64,000 bases of DNA from Calothrix sp. C42_A2020_038 (GCA_015272395.1 JACYLQ010000005.1:186001-250000); one strand, 5' to 3'; positions 45,941 through 54,805 are shown, numbered from the stretch's first letter. Program-made: numbers and translations. The notes: generated from the sequence alone by a model not told the origin.

Positions 45941-47449
45941 GTGAAACGTAAGATTCAACTATTTAATCCTTATGTCCATTCTATTTTACATGATGTTGGT
46001 TTACTATTACATGTGCCAGGTGTAATGGCATTGGTGTCTTTACCTGTTTGTTTATGGTTTAGAGAATATTATGTAATTTGGGCATTTTTAATAACTGCAA
46101 TTGCTTCTTTGCTCTCTGGTCAATTGCTTTACCGAAATTTTGATGAAACTGGACAAGCTCGCTTACGTCATGCAATGATTATTGCTGCTGTAAGTTGGGG
46201 AATTATTCCGTTTTTTGGAGCGATTCCGTTCTGGGTTGTTGCTTTTGAGCTTGGTAATTCTGCCCAAACTCCACAAACTGTACAAGAGTTCCAAAATTTC
46301 TGGAATGCTTTATTTGAATCGGCTTCTGGTTTTACTAGTACAGGACTCACTGTAACTCTGAATGAAAGCGAGTTGCCATATAGTTTGCAATGGTGGCGTT
46401 CGTTTATGGAGTGGATTGGTGGTGTCGGTGTGATTGTGTTGGTTCTTTCAGTATTGGAGCCAAGTACAGATTCTTACCAATTATATTGTGCTGAGGGACG
46501 CTCAAAGCGTATTGCTTCGACTGTGAGTGCAACAGTGCGTCGGATTTGGTGGATTTACTTGCTTTACACTGGATTCAGTATTTTGTTGTTGCGCATTACT
46601 GGCATGTCTTGGTGGGATGGAATTAATCACGGCTTGACAAGTATTTCTACAGGTGGATTTAGTATACGTGATGACAGCATTGCTAGTTATAGTCCAGTAA
46701 TTCAACTTGCTGTGATACTGGTGATGACTTTAGGCGCCATTAGCTTTCCGATTCACTATGAATTGATTACATACAGACGCTTATCTGCACTGTGGAAGGA
46801 TTCCCAACACAAAACTTTATGGTTACTGCTGGCTTTAGGTACGATAGCACTTATTTGGGAAAATCTTTGGTTTTTTGGTTCATTTCTTTGGTTAGATAGT
46901 TTGTTTCAATGGGTATCTGCGTTAGGAACTTGTGGGTTTGAAACGGTTGATTTACAGTCTTGGAGTCCGAGCGCTAAACTATTGATGAGCTTGGGAATGA
47001 TAGTGGGTGGCGCCGCAGGTTCTACTGTGGGTGGATTAAAGATACAACGTTTGGTATCACTTGGTAAAGCTGTTGTATGGCAGTTTCAAAAATTAGCGCT
47101 TCAACCAGATGAGCTGATGCATTACAAAATAGAAGGTGAAATTGTTACGGAAGTAGAAGCGAATCAAAAAATAGCAGCTACTACTGCTTTGTTAGTTCTT
47201 TGGGTAAGTGCGATTGCTCTGGGGGTAGTATTTTTGTTACATGTGGCGCCAGATTATAGTTTGATAGATGTTATCTTTGAAGTTACTTCTGCTCTTGGGA
47301 GTGTGGGTTTATCTGTGGGAATCACTAATCCTGATTTGTATTGGTCTGGTAAACTGACTTTAATCGTATTAATGTGGTTGGGAAGATTAGAAATTATTCC
47401 AGTTCTAGTTTTGTTCTTGTCTTTGGTAAATGGGAAACGACGCACCTAG
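45941..47449 (+). CDS. TrkH-family potassium uptake protein
   Basis: A 502-residue K+ channel-like transporter beginning at GTG 45941. It has the four pore-loop filters of the Trk/Ktr/HKT superfamily: FESASGFTSTGLTV, NHGLTSISTGGFSI, WVSALGTCGFETV and VTSALGSVGLSVG, each with the filter Gly. Between them are paired membrane helices. The IVGGAAGSTVGGLKIQR block before pore 4 is typical of TrkH/KtrB. The regulatory TrkA/KtrA subunit is not in the window. A hairpin follows the stop. It is a single gene. Confidence 0.9.
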   Translation: MKRKIQLFNPYVHSILHDVGLLLHVPGVMALVSLPVCLWFREYYVIWAFLITAIASLLSGQLLYRNFDETGQARLRHAMIIAAVSWGIIPFFGAIPFWVVAFELGNSAQTPQTVQEFQNFWNALFESASGFTSTGLTVTLNESELPYSLQWWRSFMEWIGGVGVIVLVLSVLEPSTDSYQLYCAEGRSKRIASTVSATVRRIWWIYLLYTGFSILLLRITGMSWWDGINHGLTSISTGGFSIRDDSIASYSPVIQLAVILVMTLGAISFPIHYELITYRRLSALWKDSQHKTLWLLLALGTIALIWENLWFFGSFLWLDSLFQWVSALGTCGFETVDLQSWSPSAKLLMSLGMIVGGAAGSTVGGLKIQRLVSLGKAVVWQFQKLALQPDELMHYKIEGEIVTEVEANQKIAATTALLVLWVSAIALGVVFLLHVAPDYSLIDVIFEVTSALGSVGLSVGITNPDLYWSGKLTLIVLMWLGRLEIIPVLVLFLSLVNGKRRT

Positions 47450-47906
47450 CTTGAATAATGATCTGATTTTAACCTATTCCTCAACCCCCTTTTTAGCCAG
47501 AAAAGGGGGAAGAGGTCGTGACAATTCAGAAATAATCATTGGAATAATCATTAAATATAAATTTGTATAACGATAGTATTGACATACTTGTGATTAGTTC
47601 ATCGAAATTTCAAGATTTTGTGAAATAATTTTACAATTAAAATATAACTACAAAGTTAAGCTTTGATATAAAGTAAATCTAAAGCTGTGAAAAGAAACTT
47701 GAAAATTATTTTTGTATCGAAAATACATAATAGTTTTGACAAGACTGGGAAATAAATATATAATCACCAGCAAATATTTATTCTTGTTTACTAGCTTCAA
47801 ATTGCCATATTTTGAACTATTTTTCTTAAAATCAAAACTTGTGCTAGAAGCAATGTAACACTAATAAAAAAGTGAGACTGCATACCTAACAAAGGGAGGT
47901 ACTATC
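47450..47906. other. Intergenic region, trkH terminator then promoter of the ABC operon
   Basis: 457 bases. The first part has the hairpin at 47485. The rest is AT-rich, ending with a strong Shine-Dalgarno AAAGGGAGG before the ABC permease start. No small gene was recognised. Confidence 0.45.
47485..47509 (+). terminator. Hairpin terminator after trkH
   Basis: CCCCCTTTT (47485-47493) pairs with AAAAGGGGG (47501-47509) around TAGCCAG. There is no strong U-tract, so it may be a CCCCCTTTTT-type repeat used as terminator. Confidence 0.55.
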
Positions 47907-49640
47907 ATGCTAAGGCGGACTTTTCCCTCGCCAGAAGCGTTGCGACGCTTCCCATTTGGTTTAGCTGACGTAGCGTTGATTCTCGGTACTTTAGTATTAG
48001 TAGGTGTAATAGCCAATTTAGGTGAGGGGACACTGATCAGTTTTGTACCCCCAAATGTTGTACCCAGTGTTAGCTTAGACCCGATTAATTTGCCATACTA
48101 TGCGGGACGTTCAACCCTGAGAATGTTTATCGCCTTATTTTGGTCAACTTTGTTTACCTTGATATATGGCTATGTTGCATCTAAAAGTCGGCGGGCAGAG
48201 CAAATTTTAATACCCTTACTAGATATTCTACAGTCAGTTCCAGTTTTGGGTTTTTTATCAATTACAGTAACTGGTTTTATTGCTCTGTTCCCTGGTAGTT
48301 TATTAGGCTTAGAAGCAGCTTCGATTTTTGCGATTTTTACCAGCCAAGTCTGGAATATGACGTTTTCCTTTTACCAGTCGCTACGAACAGTTCCACCAGA
48401 ACTTGATGAAGCTGTAAGAATGTATCGTTTATCAGCGTGGCAAAGATTTACAAAATTGGAAGTTCCTTCAGCGATGATTGGGTTGCTGTGGAATGCGATG
48501 ATGAGTTTTGGTGGTGGTTGGTTTTTTGTTGCAGCGAGTGAAGCTATTAGTGTTTTAAATCAGGATTATACATTGCCTGGACTTGGTTCTTACGTTGCAG
48601 CTGCTATTGCCAAAGAAGATTTGCCAGCTTTAGGTTTGGCATTACTGGCGATTGTAGTAGTGATTTTATTGGTAGACCAGTTGTTTTGGCGCCCGTTGAT
48701 TGCTTGGGCAGATAAGTTTCGTTTGGAGACGAGTGCAGCGGCAGAGGCACCGGAGTCATGGCTACTGGATTTAATCAAAACAGCACGACTTCCTAGTTTA
48801 ATTGCCCAGGCTCTAACACCAATAGGGGAAGTTTGCAACCGTTTTTTATCTTCCTTAACTCCACCGCGTCCAGTGTATGATGCGGATGAGAACCAACAGG
48901 TGTTGAGCGATCGTATCTATAAGTTTGCTTTACTGGTGGTTATTGGCGCACTTTTAATTACAGGATTGCACTTTATCCTTACCACAGTAGGATTAAATGA
49001 AGTATTCAAAGCGTTTTTGTTAGGTTTACTAACTTTGGCGCGCGTGTTGGTACTACTTGTAATTGCAACAGTTATTTGGACACCAATTGGTGTAGCGATT
49101 GGCTTTAATCCAAAATTAGCACGTATATTGCAGCCTGTAGTGCAATTTTTGGCATCCTTTCCTGCCAATTTTATTTTTCCCTTTGCGACTCTCTTTTTCA
49201 TTCGCGCCAATATCAGTATTGATTTTGGTAGTATTTTGTTGATGTCACTCGGCGCCCAGTGGTATATTTTGTTTAATTCCATCGCTGGAGCAATGAGTGT
49301 ACCTACTGATTTGCGGGAAATGGCAGCAGATGTAGGTTTACGTGGCTGGAAATTGTGGCGTAAATTAATTATCCCTGGTATTTTTTCTTCTTGGGTAACA
49401 GGTGGTGTTACCGCTAGTGGTGGAGCTTGGAATGCCAGTATTGTCTCTGAGATAGTTAGTTGGGGGCAAACGACTTTAACCGCAACTGGGTTAGGAACAT
49501 ATATTGCCGAAGCAACCTCAGCTGGTGATTGGCCCCGTATCACCTTGGGTATTGGGATGATGAGCTTGTATGTAGTGGGTTTCAATCGATTATTTTGGCG
49601 GAAACTGTATCACTTAGCAGAAACAAAATATCATTTATAG
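47907..49640 (+). CDS. ABC transporter permease, nitrate/sulfonate/taurine type, double-length
   Basis: A 577-residue permease consisting of two fused BPD-type permease halves. The first half has the EAA-like loop ELDEAVRMYRLSAWQRFTKLEVP near residue 175. The second has DLREMAADVGLRGWKLWRKL near residue 475 followed by IIPGIFSSWVTGGV. About 12 membrane helices are present. The double form is usual in this cyanobacterial set. It is followed after 16 bases by the matching ATPase. No substrate-binding lipoprotein gene is adjacent, so the cargo (nitrate, sulfonate, bicarbonate or another anion) is unassigned. Confidence 0.87.
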   Translation: MLRRTFPSPEALRRFPFGLADVALILGTLVLVGVIANLGEGTLISFVPPNVVPSVSLDPINLPYYAGRSTLRMFIALFWSTLFTLIYGYVASKSRRAEQILIPLLDILQSVPVLGFLSITVTGFIALFPGSLLGLEAASIFAIFTSQVWNMTFSFYQSLRTVPPELDEAVRMYRLSAWQRFTKLEVPSAMIGLLWNAMMSFGGGWFFVAASEAISVLNQDYTLPGLGSYVAAAIAKEDLPALGLALLAIVVVILLVDQLFWRPLIAWADKFRLETSAAAEAPESWLLDLIKTARLPSLIAQALTPIGEVCNRFLSSLTPPRPVYDADENQQVLSDRIYKFALLVVIGALLITGLHFILTTVGLNEVFKAFLLGLLTLARVLVLLVIATVIWTPIGVAIGFNPKLARILQPVVQFLASFPANFIFPFATLFFIRANISIDFGSILLMSLGAQWYILFNSIAGAMSVPTDLREMAADVGLRGWKLWRKLIIPGIFSSWVTGGVTASGGAWNASIVSEIVSWGQTTLTATGLGTYIAEATSAGDWPRITLGIGMMSLYVVGFNRLFWRKLYHLAETKYHL

Positions 49641-49656
49641 AAAGGCGGTTTGAGTC

Positions 49657-51015
49657 ATGGTCAAAACAATGCCAGTTACAGAGCAAGTACTTATTGCTGT
49701 TGAGCAGGTAAACAAAAGCTTTCCCCTCCCCGATGGCAAAGGTGAATTTACTGTCCTGCGCCAAATTAACGCTACAGTATCTTCGGGTGAGGTTGTTGCT
49801 TTACTAGGACGTAGTGGTAGTGGTAAGAGTACTCTCCTACGCATTATGGCAGGTTTGATTCCACCCACTGATGGGCGAGTTATTAGTAATGGTAAACCTT
49901 TGCGCGGCGCCAACAAGGATGTGGCAATGGTTTTTCAAAGCTTTGCTTTATTACCTTGGTTAACAGTACAGGAGAACGTAGAACTAGGGCTAGAAGCACA
50001 AGGGTTCAGTCGAGAAATGCGACGAAAACGCGCGCTCAAAGCGATCGACTTGGTAGGTTTAGATGGTTTTGAAAGTGCCTATCCCAAAGAGTTGTCTGGT
50101 GGGATGAAACAACGAGTTGGTTTTGCACGGGCATTTGTGATTGAACCACAAGTTTTATTTATGGATGAGCCATTTAGTGCGTTAGATGTATTGACGGCTG
50201 AGAACCTACGTGGTGAAATTGATGACCTGTGGAATGCTGGTAGTTTTCCATCAAAAAGCATATTAATTGTTACTCACAACATTGAGGAAGCAGTATTTTT
50301 AGCAGACCGAGTAATTATTTTGGGTGCAAATCCAGGGCGTGTTCGTGGTGAAGTGAGAATTGATTTACCTCGTCCCCATGACCGTACTCATCCTCGTTTC
50401 AAGGCTTTAGTAGATTATATCTATACGATGATGACTAATCCAGAAGCTGAAGTCACTGGAGAAGTTACAGTAGTTAAAACTGAAGCACCAAAACAAAGAC
50501 ATCAATCACCCTATGCTAAGTTGCTACCTCATGTTCGAGTTGGTGGAATTAGTGGTTTGTTAGAATTGATTGTTGAACAACCAGAAGCTAAAGAAGATAT
50601 TCCTAAGTTAGCAGAACGACTACAACTAGAAGTGGATGACCTCCTACCGATTTTAGATGCTGCTGTTTTGTTAGGTTTTGCAAAAGTAACACAAGGTGAT
50701 GTCCAACTTACGGATATTGGCGAAGACTTTGCTACCACCACGATTTTACGAAGTAAAGACCTGTTCCGGCAGCAAGTTTTGCAAAATGTTCCGATGTTGG
50801 TAAGTATAGTGCAAACACTACGGGAAAAACGCAATGGGTCCATGCGGGCAGATTTCTTTATGGATTTGCTTGATGAACATTTTCCTCACGCAGAAGCAGA
50901 AAGACAATTTGCTACCGCTGTTGATTGGGGTCGCTATGCAGAACTATTTGAATATGATGCTAGTGAAGATCGTTTATATTTACCGGAGCCTGTTTCGGTA
51001 GAAACTTTAGGTTGA
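49657..51015 (+). CDS. ABC ATPase of the nitrate/sulfonate/bicarbonate class with a C-terminal AAA-associated domain
   Basis: A 452-residue ATPase. Walker A is LLGRSGSGKSTLL near residue 50, the signature ELSGGMKQRVGFARAFVIEP near 143, Walker B VLFMDEPFSALDVLTAENLR, and the H-loop VTHNIEEAVFLADRVIILGA. From about residue 285 a second domain begins (LLPHVRVGGISGLLELIVEQ) and continues with AERLQLEVDDLLPILDAAVL and SIVQTLREKRNGSMRADFFM. This is the AAA-associated C-terminal domain seen in the NrtC-like and related ATPases of this class. The AAAGGCGG Shine-Dalgarno before the start and the 16-base gap tie it to the permease as one operon. Confidence 0.88.
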   Translation: MVKTMPVTEQVLIAVEQVNKSFPLPDGKGEFTVLRQINATVSSGEVVALLGRSGSGKSTLLRIMAGLIPPTDGRVISNGKPLRGANKDVAMVFQSFALLPWLTVQENVELGLEAQGFSREMRRKRALKAIDLVGLDGFESAYPKELSGGMKQRVGFARAFVIEPQVLFMDEPFSALDVLTAENLRGEIDDLWNAGSFPSKSILIVTHNIEEAVFLADRVIILGANPGRVRGEVRIDLPRPHDRTHPRFKALVDYIYTMMTNPEAEVTGEVTVVKTEAPKQRHQSPYAKLLPHVRVGGISGLLELIVEQPEAKEDIPKLAERLQLEVDDLLPILDAAVLLGFAKVTQGDVQLTDIGEDFATTTILRSKDLFRQQVLQNVPMLVSIVQTLREKRNGSMRADFFMDLLDEHFPHAEAERQFATAVDWGRYAELFEYDASEDRLYLPEPVSVETLG

Positions 51016-51119
51016 CTTAAATTTTGTTTGGACTTAAAGTATCTGATTATAAACAAACTTCGATACGTGGCGCCATCTGTTGTCAGGAAAGATTTATTTT
51101 GTTCGTGGCGCCACACCTA

Positions 51120-52163
51120 CTAAAGCTGATTATAAGCTTTTAAAATAATGCGCTCTGTTTCATGCCAATTTATACATTGGTCTGTTACAGAAACACCATA
51201 TTTTAATTCTTTTAAATCACTAGGAATTGATTGATTACCTTCGTGCAAATTAGATTCTAACATCATCCCAACTATAGAAGTATTACCATCTAATATTTGT
51301 TGAATAACGTTTTCAAAAACAGTTGCTTGTAATTTGTAATCTTTGTTGGAATTACCATGACTACAGTCAATCACAATTGCAGGTGATACTTTTGCCTCTT
51401 TCAGTTTTATTTCTACCTGCTGAATATTTGCTGTATCATAATTTGGTTGACCGTTGCCACCCCGCAATATAATGTGTCCGTGGGTGTTTCCTCTGGTTTG
51501 AAATACGCTAACTTGTCCCTGTTGATTAATTCCTAAGAAGTTGTGAGGACTTTGAGCTGCTTGCATTGCGTTTAAAGCAACTTGGATATTACCATCAGTA
51601 CCATTTTTAAATCCAACTGGCATAGACAGTCCACTTGCTAATTCTCGGTGAGTTTGAGATTCTGTGGTACGTGCGCCAATGGCAGACCATGAGACGAGTT
51701 CACTGATATACTGAGGTACTATTGGGTCAAGAGCTTCTGTACCTGATGGTAAACCTAATTCTGCAATTTGTAACAATAGATGACGCGCGATTAACAAACC
51801 TTTTTCTATATGGAATGAGTCATCCATATCAGGGTCGTTAATTAACCCTTTCCATCCAACGGTTGTTCGAGGTTTTTCAAAGTAAACTCTCATAATTAGT
51901 AAGAATTTATCTTTGACTTTTTCTGCCAACTGCTTCAGCTTTCGTGAATACTCAAGCGCAGCTTTTGTATCATGAATTGAGCAAGGTCCAACAACTATAA
52001 ACTTTCTTCTATCTCGAAAATCTAAGATATCTTTAATTTGTTGTCTAAATTCTAAAATGTTTTCTTCTGCCAATTGTGTTAAAGGCAATTTAGCTTTTAC
52101 TTGGTCAGGTGTTAATAAGACATGAGAATTGACAATATTAGTATTTATTAAATTGTTACCCAT
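51120..52163 (-). CDS. aroF: 3-deoxy-7-phosphoheptulonate synthase (DAHP synthase), class I
   Basis: A 347-residue enzyme of the shikimate pathway condensing phosphoenolpyruvate and erythrose-4-phosphate. Diagnostic blocks are FIVVGPCSIHDTKAALEYSR, RVYFEKPRTTVGWKGLINDP, SGTEALDPIVPQYISELVSW, ARTTESQTHRELASGLSMPV and PAIVIDCSHGNSNKDYKLQ. The set is that of the AroF/G/H (type I alpha) enzymes, which are often feedback-inhibited by aromatic amino acids; which amino acid cannot be told. The gene symbol is provisional. The start MGNNLINTN has GGGAG upstream. It is a single gene, convergent with the ABC operon. Confidence 0.9.
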   Translation of the reverse strand: MGNNLINTNIVNSHVLLTPDQVKAKLPLTQLAEENILEFRQQIKDILDFRDRRKFIVVGPCSIHDTKAALEYSRKLKQLAEKVKDKFLLIMRVYFEKPRTTVGWKGLINDPDMDDSFHIEKGLLIARHLLLQIAELGLPSGTEALDPIVPQYISELVSWSAIGARTTESQTHRELASGLSMPVGFKNGTDGNIQVALNAMQAAQSPHNFLGINQQGQVSVFQTRGNTHGHIILRGGNGQPNYDTANIQQVEIKLKEAKVSPAIVIDCSHGNSNKDYKLQATVFENVIQQILDGNTSIVGMMLESNLHEGNQSIPSDLKELKYGVSVTDQCINWHETERIILKAYNQL

Positions 52164-52295
52164 CTTTGATACTCCCCTAACTACTTGTGATACGATTAAG
52201 CTGAATCACTATACAATTTTACAAGAAAAGTTATTTCAAATTTGATTGTAAAATTAATTAATAGTGATTCAGGTATGATAATAATAATTAATTAA

Positions 52296-52397
52296 GACTT
52301 ACGATACTGTCACAAATATAAATCGTTAATAACGCAGGAAGAACATCTACAGCGCATTTTGTTTCCCCACGGTTTTTATGTGCCACTTACGTAAGTC
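52296..52397. mobile_element. MITE-like element with GACTTACG termini
   Basis: GACTTACG at 52296-52303 and its complement CGTAAGTC at 52390-52397 bound 102 bases with no coding capacity. The imperfect match continues inward (GACTTACGATACTGTCAC against GACTTACGTAAGTGGCAC). Related end sequences occur at 14366 and 39293. It lies between the DAHP synthase start and the small conserved gene. Confidence 0.5.
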
Positions 52398-52404
52398 CTA
52401 TTAA

Positions 52405-52698
52405 CTATCCCTCATCTCCAGGTTGATACTGAACGGCGCCTTCAGTAAAAACATTAGATTTACCCCGCTTTGCAAGAATCTCACCCCACATTTGATTGAA
52501 GGTAATACCCCTTTTGTCGGCAAGATACTGTATTCTTTCTCTAATACCTACCAGCCTTTCTTGAAGTTTTTCGGATATTAAACTTTGAGCTTGCTGAACT
52601 TTAGTACGGTTACTGAGTTCTGCATCAATATCTAGTACATCATCATAGTATTCCCCTAAAGCAGGGATTTGTAAGCGGTCTTCCCGTCGCTGGTTCAT
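52405..52698 (-). CDS. Small conserved protein, paralogue 2
   Basis: A 97-residue protein starting MNQRREDRLQIPALGEYYDD, paralogous to the gene at 37664. The conserved core includes DIDAELSNRTKVQQAQSLIS, EKLQERLVGIRERIQYLADK and MWGEILAKRGK. The C-terminal 20 residues differ from copy 1. It has the same length, charge and lack of membrane segments. Function unknown. The stop lies 7 bases from the MITE-like element, whose insertion downstream may provide the terminator. Confidence 0.75.
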   Translation of the reverse strand: MNQRREDRLQIPALGEYYDDVLDIDAELSNRTKVQQAQSLISEKLQERLVGIRERIQYLADKRGITFNQMWGEILAKRGKSNVFTEGAVQYQPGDEG

Positions 52699-52779
52699 CG
52701 ATACTTTATTTAGGTAGCTTTATTTCTATTGAATCAAATAAGGGGTTAAATTGAATCATTAATTCTGACAGCAAAGCTA

Positions 52780-53298
52780 TTAAATTATCTGAAAACGAAG
52801 ATTAGTAATACTTTCTGGTGCGTTTGGATGCTTTAGAATATTGGTAATAATCGATGAATTGGTTTTTGCGTATTTGTTGATGTTTATGCGTTTAGCAATA
52901 CTTTCTAAAATAGACGGCGCCGTATTTTTGCACTGAGCAAGGTGTACGTAAATTTCTATACGTTCAGTTTTGAGTGCAATTTCTTGCAGTTCAATTGACA
53001 ATAGTTTATTGTATCTGAATATCGAATTGTGATGTTGAATAAACCAATTTGTAACAAGTAGTGGGTTTTCAAGTAGAAGTAACGGCATGACGAAGTTATT
53101 AAACACAACATCAGCCATGTTTGGTTCTTGAGTAAAAAAATATTCGAGTAATTCGGTAGATGTATTCGGATTGCTACCAATAGCTTCAATTACTTGACGT
53201 TTGTAACCACGTGTCTTATGTTGAATATAAATTTGGTGAAGTTCTTCAGGTGGCGTACAAGGGTCAGTAGCTTTCTCAAGAATGTCATCAATATTCAT
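52780..53298 (-). CDS. Variant leucine-rich-repeat-like (HEAT/LRV) protein
   Basis: About 172 residues from the internal Met MNIDDILEKATDPCTPPEEL (53298); the frame continues upstream to 53349, but the extra 17 residues look uncharacteristic. Helical repeats carry the AxNPNTSxELLxxF pattern (IEAIGSNPNTSTELLEYFF, then ITNILKHPNAPESITNL) typical of leucine-rich-repeat variant proteins. These usually mediate protein interactions. No catalytic motif is seen. Its neighbours give no clear role. Confidence 0.6.
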   Translation of the reverse strand: MNIDDILEKATDPCTPPEELHQIYIQHKTRGYKRQVIEAIGSNPNTSTELLEYFFTQEPNMADVVFNNFVMPLLLLENPLLVTNWFIQHHNSIFRYNKLLSIELQEIALKTERIEIYVHLAQCKNTAPSILESIAKRININKYAKTNSSIITNILKHPNAPESITNLRFQII

Positions 53299-53334
53299 AT
53301 ATAAGCAGTGCGAACAGCCTATTAAATAATGTAG

Positions 53335-53397
53335 GGTGGGTGACTGCACAAGTCAATCATCAAATCTTAACCAAAATCTAATAAACTGTCACGCACC
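53335..53397. repeat. Inverted repeat of the GGTGCGTGAC family
   Basis: GGTGGGTGAC (53335-53344) and GTCACGCACC (53388-53397) match at 9 of 10 positions when paired, around 43 bases. It lies just upstream of the LRV-like gene (minus strand). Same family as 20782 and 45758. Confidence 0.5.
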
Positions 53398-53532
53398 ATC
53401 AACAATTTATACCAATTTGAAAAATAAATGCGACAGATAGATTTTGGAAAGTATTACCGTGTAAGCATTTTCAAATCCATTCATTGTCGCGCGACTTTTC
53501 TAAAATGGTATTAGCTAACCGCTTCCTCAGTC

Positions 53533-53553
53533 CTCTCCCAAAAAAGGGGAGAG
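53533..53553 (-). terminator. Hairpin terminator of the peroxiredoxin gene
   Basis: CTCTCCC (53533-53539) pairs with GGGAGAG (53547-53553) around AAAAAAG. It lies 19 bases past the minus-strand stop of the peroxiredoxin gene. Confidence 0.5.
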
Positions 53554-53571
53554 AATAAGAATGTGGAATTA

Positions 53572-54210
53572 TTACTTGTTGGGTTGAGGGGTCATACGTA
53601 GGTAAGGTTTAATTTCTTGATAACCTTTGGGGAATTTTTCCTTGAGAACTTCGGGATCTTTAAGTGAGGGGACAATTACACAGTCGTCACCATCTTTCCA
53701 GTCAGCAGGTGTTGCTACGCTGTATTGGTCAGTGAGTTGTAATGAGTCGATAACACGCAAGATTTCGTCGAAGTTACGTCCAGTGCTGGGAGGATAAGTA
53801 AATGATAGACGCAGTTTCTTTTCTGGGTCAATAACGAATACTGAACGCACTGTTACAGTTGCTGCCGCATTGGGGTGAATCATATCGTAAAGTTCAGAAA
53901 CTTTACGATCTGGATCTGCCAATATTGGGTAGTTGAGTGATGTGTTTTGAGTTTCTTCAATATCACCGACCCAACCGTTATGAGAGTCAACGTCATCAAC
54001 ACTCAGAGCAATTGCTTTGACATTACGCTTGTCAAATTCGGGTTTGAGTTTGGCTACTGTTCCAAGTTCTGTGGTGCAAACTGGTGTAAAATCTGCTGGG
54101 TGAGAGAACAATATAACCCAGCTATCGCCTGCCCAATCATAAAAATTGATTTCACCGTGGGTTGATGCTTGAGTGAAGTTTGGTACTGTATCGCCTAAAC
54201 GAAGAGCCAT
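53572..54210 (-). CDS. 1-Cys peroxiredoxin (Prx6-type)
   Basis: A 212-residue thiol peroxidase. The peroxidatic Cys is Cys45 in HPADFTPVCTTELG (T-x2-C motif). Only one other Cys (DGDDCVIVPS) occurs, near residue 175, and no resolving-Cys motif is present, so it is of the 1-Cys class. The long C-terminal extension (TPADWKDGDDCVIVPSLKDP) with FPKGYQEIKPYLRMTPQPN is typical of Prx6. It reduces hydrogen peroxide and organic hydroperoxides; cyanobacterial 1-Cys Prx has been linked to oxidative stress. MALRLGDTVPNFTQAS at the start is the normal N-terminus. It is a single gene. Confidence 0.92.
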   Translation of the reverse strand: MALRLGDTVPNFTQASTHGEINFYDWAGDSWVILFSHPADFTPVCTTELGTVAKLKPEFDKRNVKAIALSVDDVDSHNGWVGDIEETQNTSLNYPILADPDRKVSELYDMIHPNAAATVTVRSVFVIDPEKKLRLSFTYPPSTGRNFDEILRVIDSLQLTDQYSVATPADWKDGDDCVIVPSLKDPEVLKEKFPKGYQEIKPYLRMTPQPNK

Positions 54211-54400
54211 GAGAGATTCCCTGTACTTAAAGAAGCCATAGTGTCTACTTTAAAAATCATGCCATAAAATCCGGTATCCCGATTGGACTGTCGCAGTTTA
54301 TTACAAAATTTTAAGTAAAGCTTCAAATTTGTTTGCAATTTGAAATTAAACTTTGCTTGTTATTAGAGAAACTCAGATTTTGTTCAACGTCTTCAGCTAA

Positions 54401-54496
54401 GATATCATGTCCGGTAGCGTAACCGTAATAAAAACCTTGTAGAGAGGTTACATGTAAAGTCTCTACCGGGGTGGGTAATTAACCGGACTTGATATG
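54401..54496. repeat. Nested inverted-repeat element with a central GTAGAGAG palindrome
   Basis: GATATCATGTCCGGT (54401-54415) and ACCGGACTTGATATG (54482-54496) are imperfect inverted termini (13 of 15). The palindrome at 54439-54466 lies near the middle, so the whole can fold as one long hairpin. It is probably a MITE-like or REP-like element. Confidence 0.45.
54439..54466. repeat. 28-bp palindromic repeat, third copy (GTAGAGA family)
   Basis: GTAGAGAGGTTACAT pairs with ATGTAAAGTCTCTAC apart from two positions. The outer GTAGAGA/TCTCTAC is shared with copies at 17609 and 41746, while the centre differs. Confidence 0.55.
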
Positions 54497-54544
54497 AGTT
54501 CTAAATCTGTGAAAGCTCAGTCTTGGAGAGGAGGCGCCCACTGC

Positions 54545-54805
54545 TTTCAAGGGTAGGTATTTCAACATAGGTGCCTATGACGGTAAGATACCTATATCGC
54601 GTGCATCCGCAGAAACATCTAGGGTACACGCAATTTGTCAGGGTGGAGGAGGTAATGATGCAAGTAGGAAAAAACGAGGAATTAAGGGAATGAACAAGAA
54701 AAGTAATTAAAAAAATGCCGAATCTAACAAAGCCTTAATTCCAAGACTTGATGTTTTCCAAAATACCCTCTCTACTGCCTAAATTTTAAATACCTACCCT
54801 TGAAA
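54545..54805. mobile_element. 261-bp element with perfect 18-bp terminal inverted repeats
   Basis: TTTCAAGGGTAGGTATTT (54545-54562) is the exact complement of AAATACCTACCCTTGAAA (54788-54805). The interior holds further potential stems (GCGTGCATCC near 54599 with GGGTACACGC near 54621; ATAGGT/ACCTAT near 54567-54594) and no reading frame of note. The termini are typical of a non-autonomous transposon (MITE). No transposase is in the window and no target-site duplication was identified. A structured RNA is the alternative. It sits 29 bases downstream of the giant kinase stop (minus strand). Confidence 0.6.

Noticed and set aside
48917-49585. Long minus-strand frame (222 codons) opposite the ABC permease
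   Set aside because: It is the reverse-strand shadow of the well-supported permease gene; composition is unlike a real protein.
51066-51115. Two GTGGCGCCA words 38 bases apart as a paired operator
   Set aside because: GGCGCC is common throughout the window, so the pair is best explained by that general bias.
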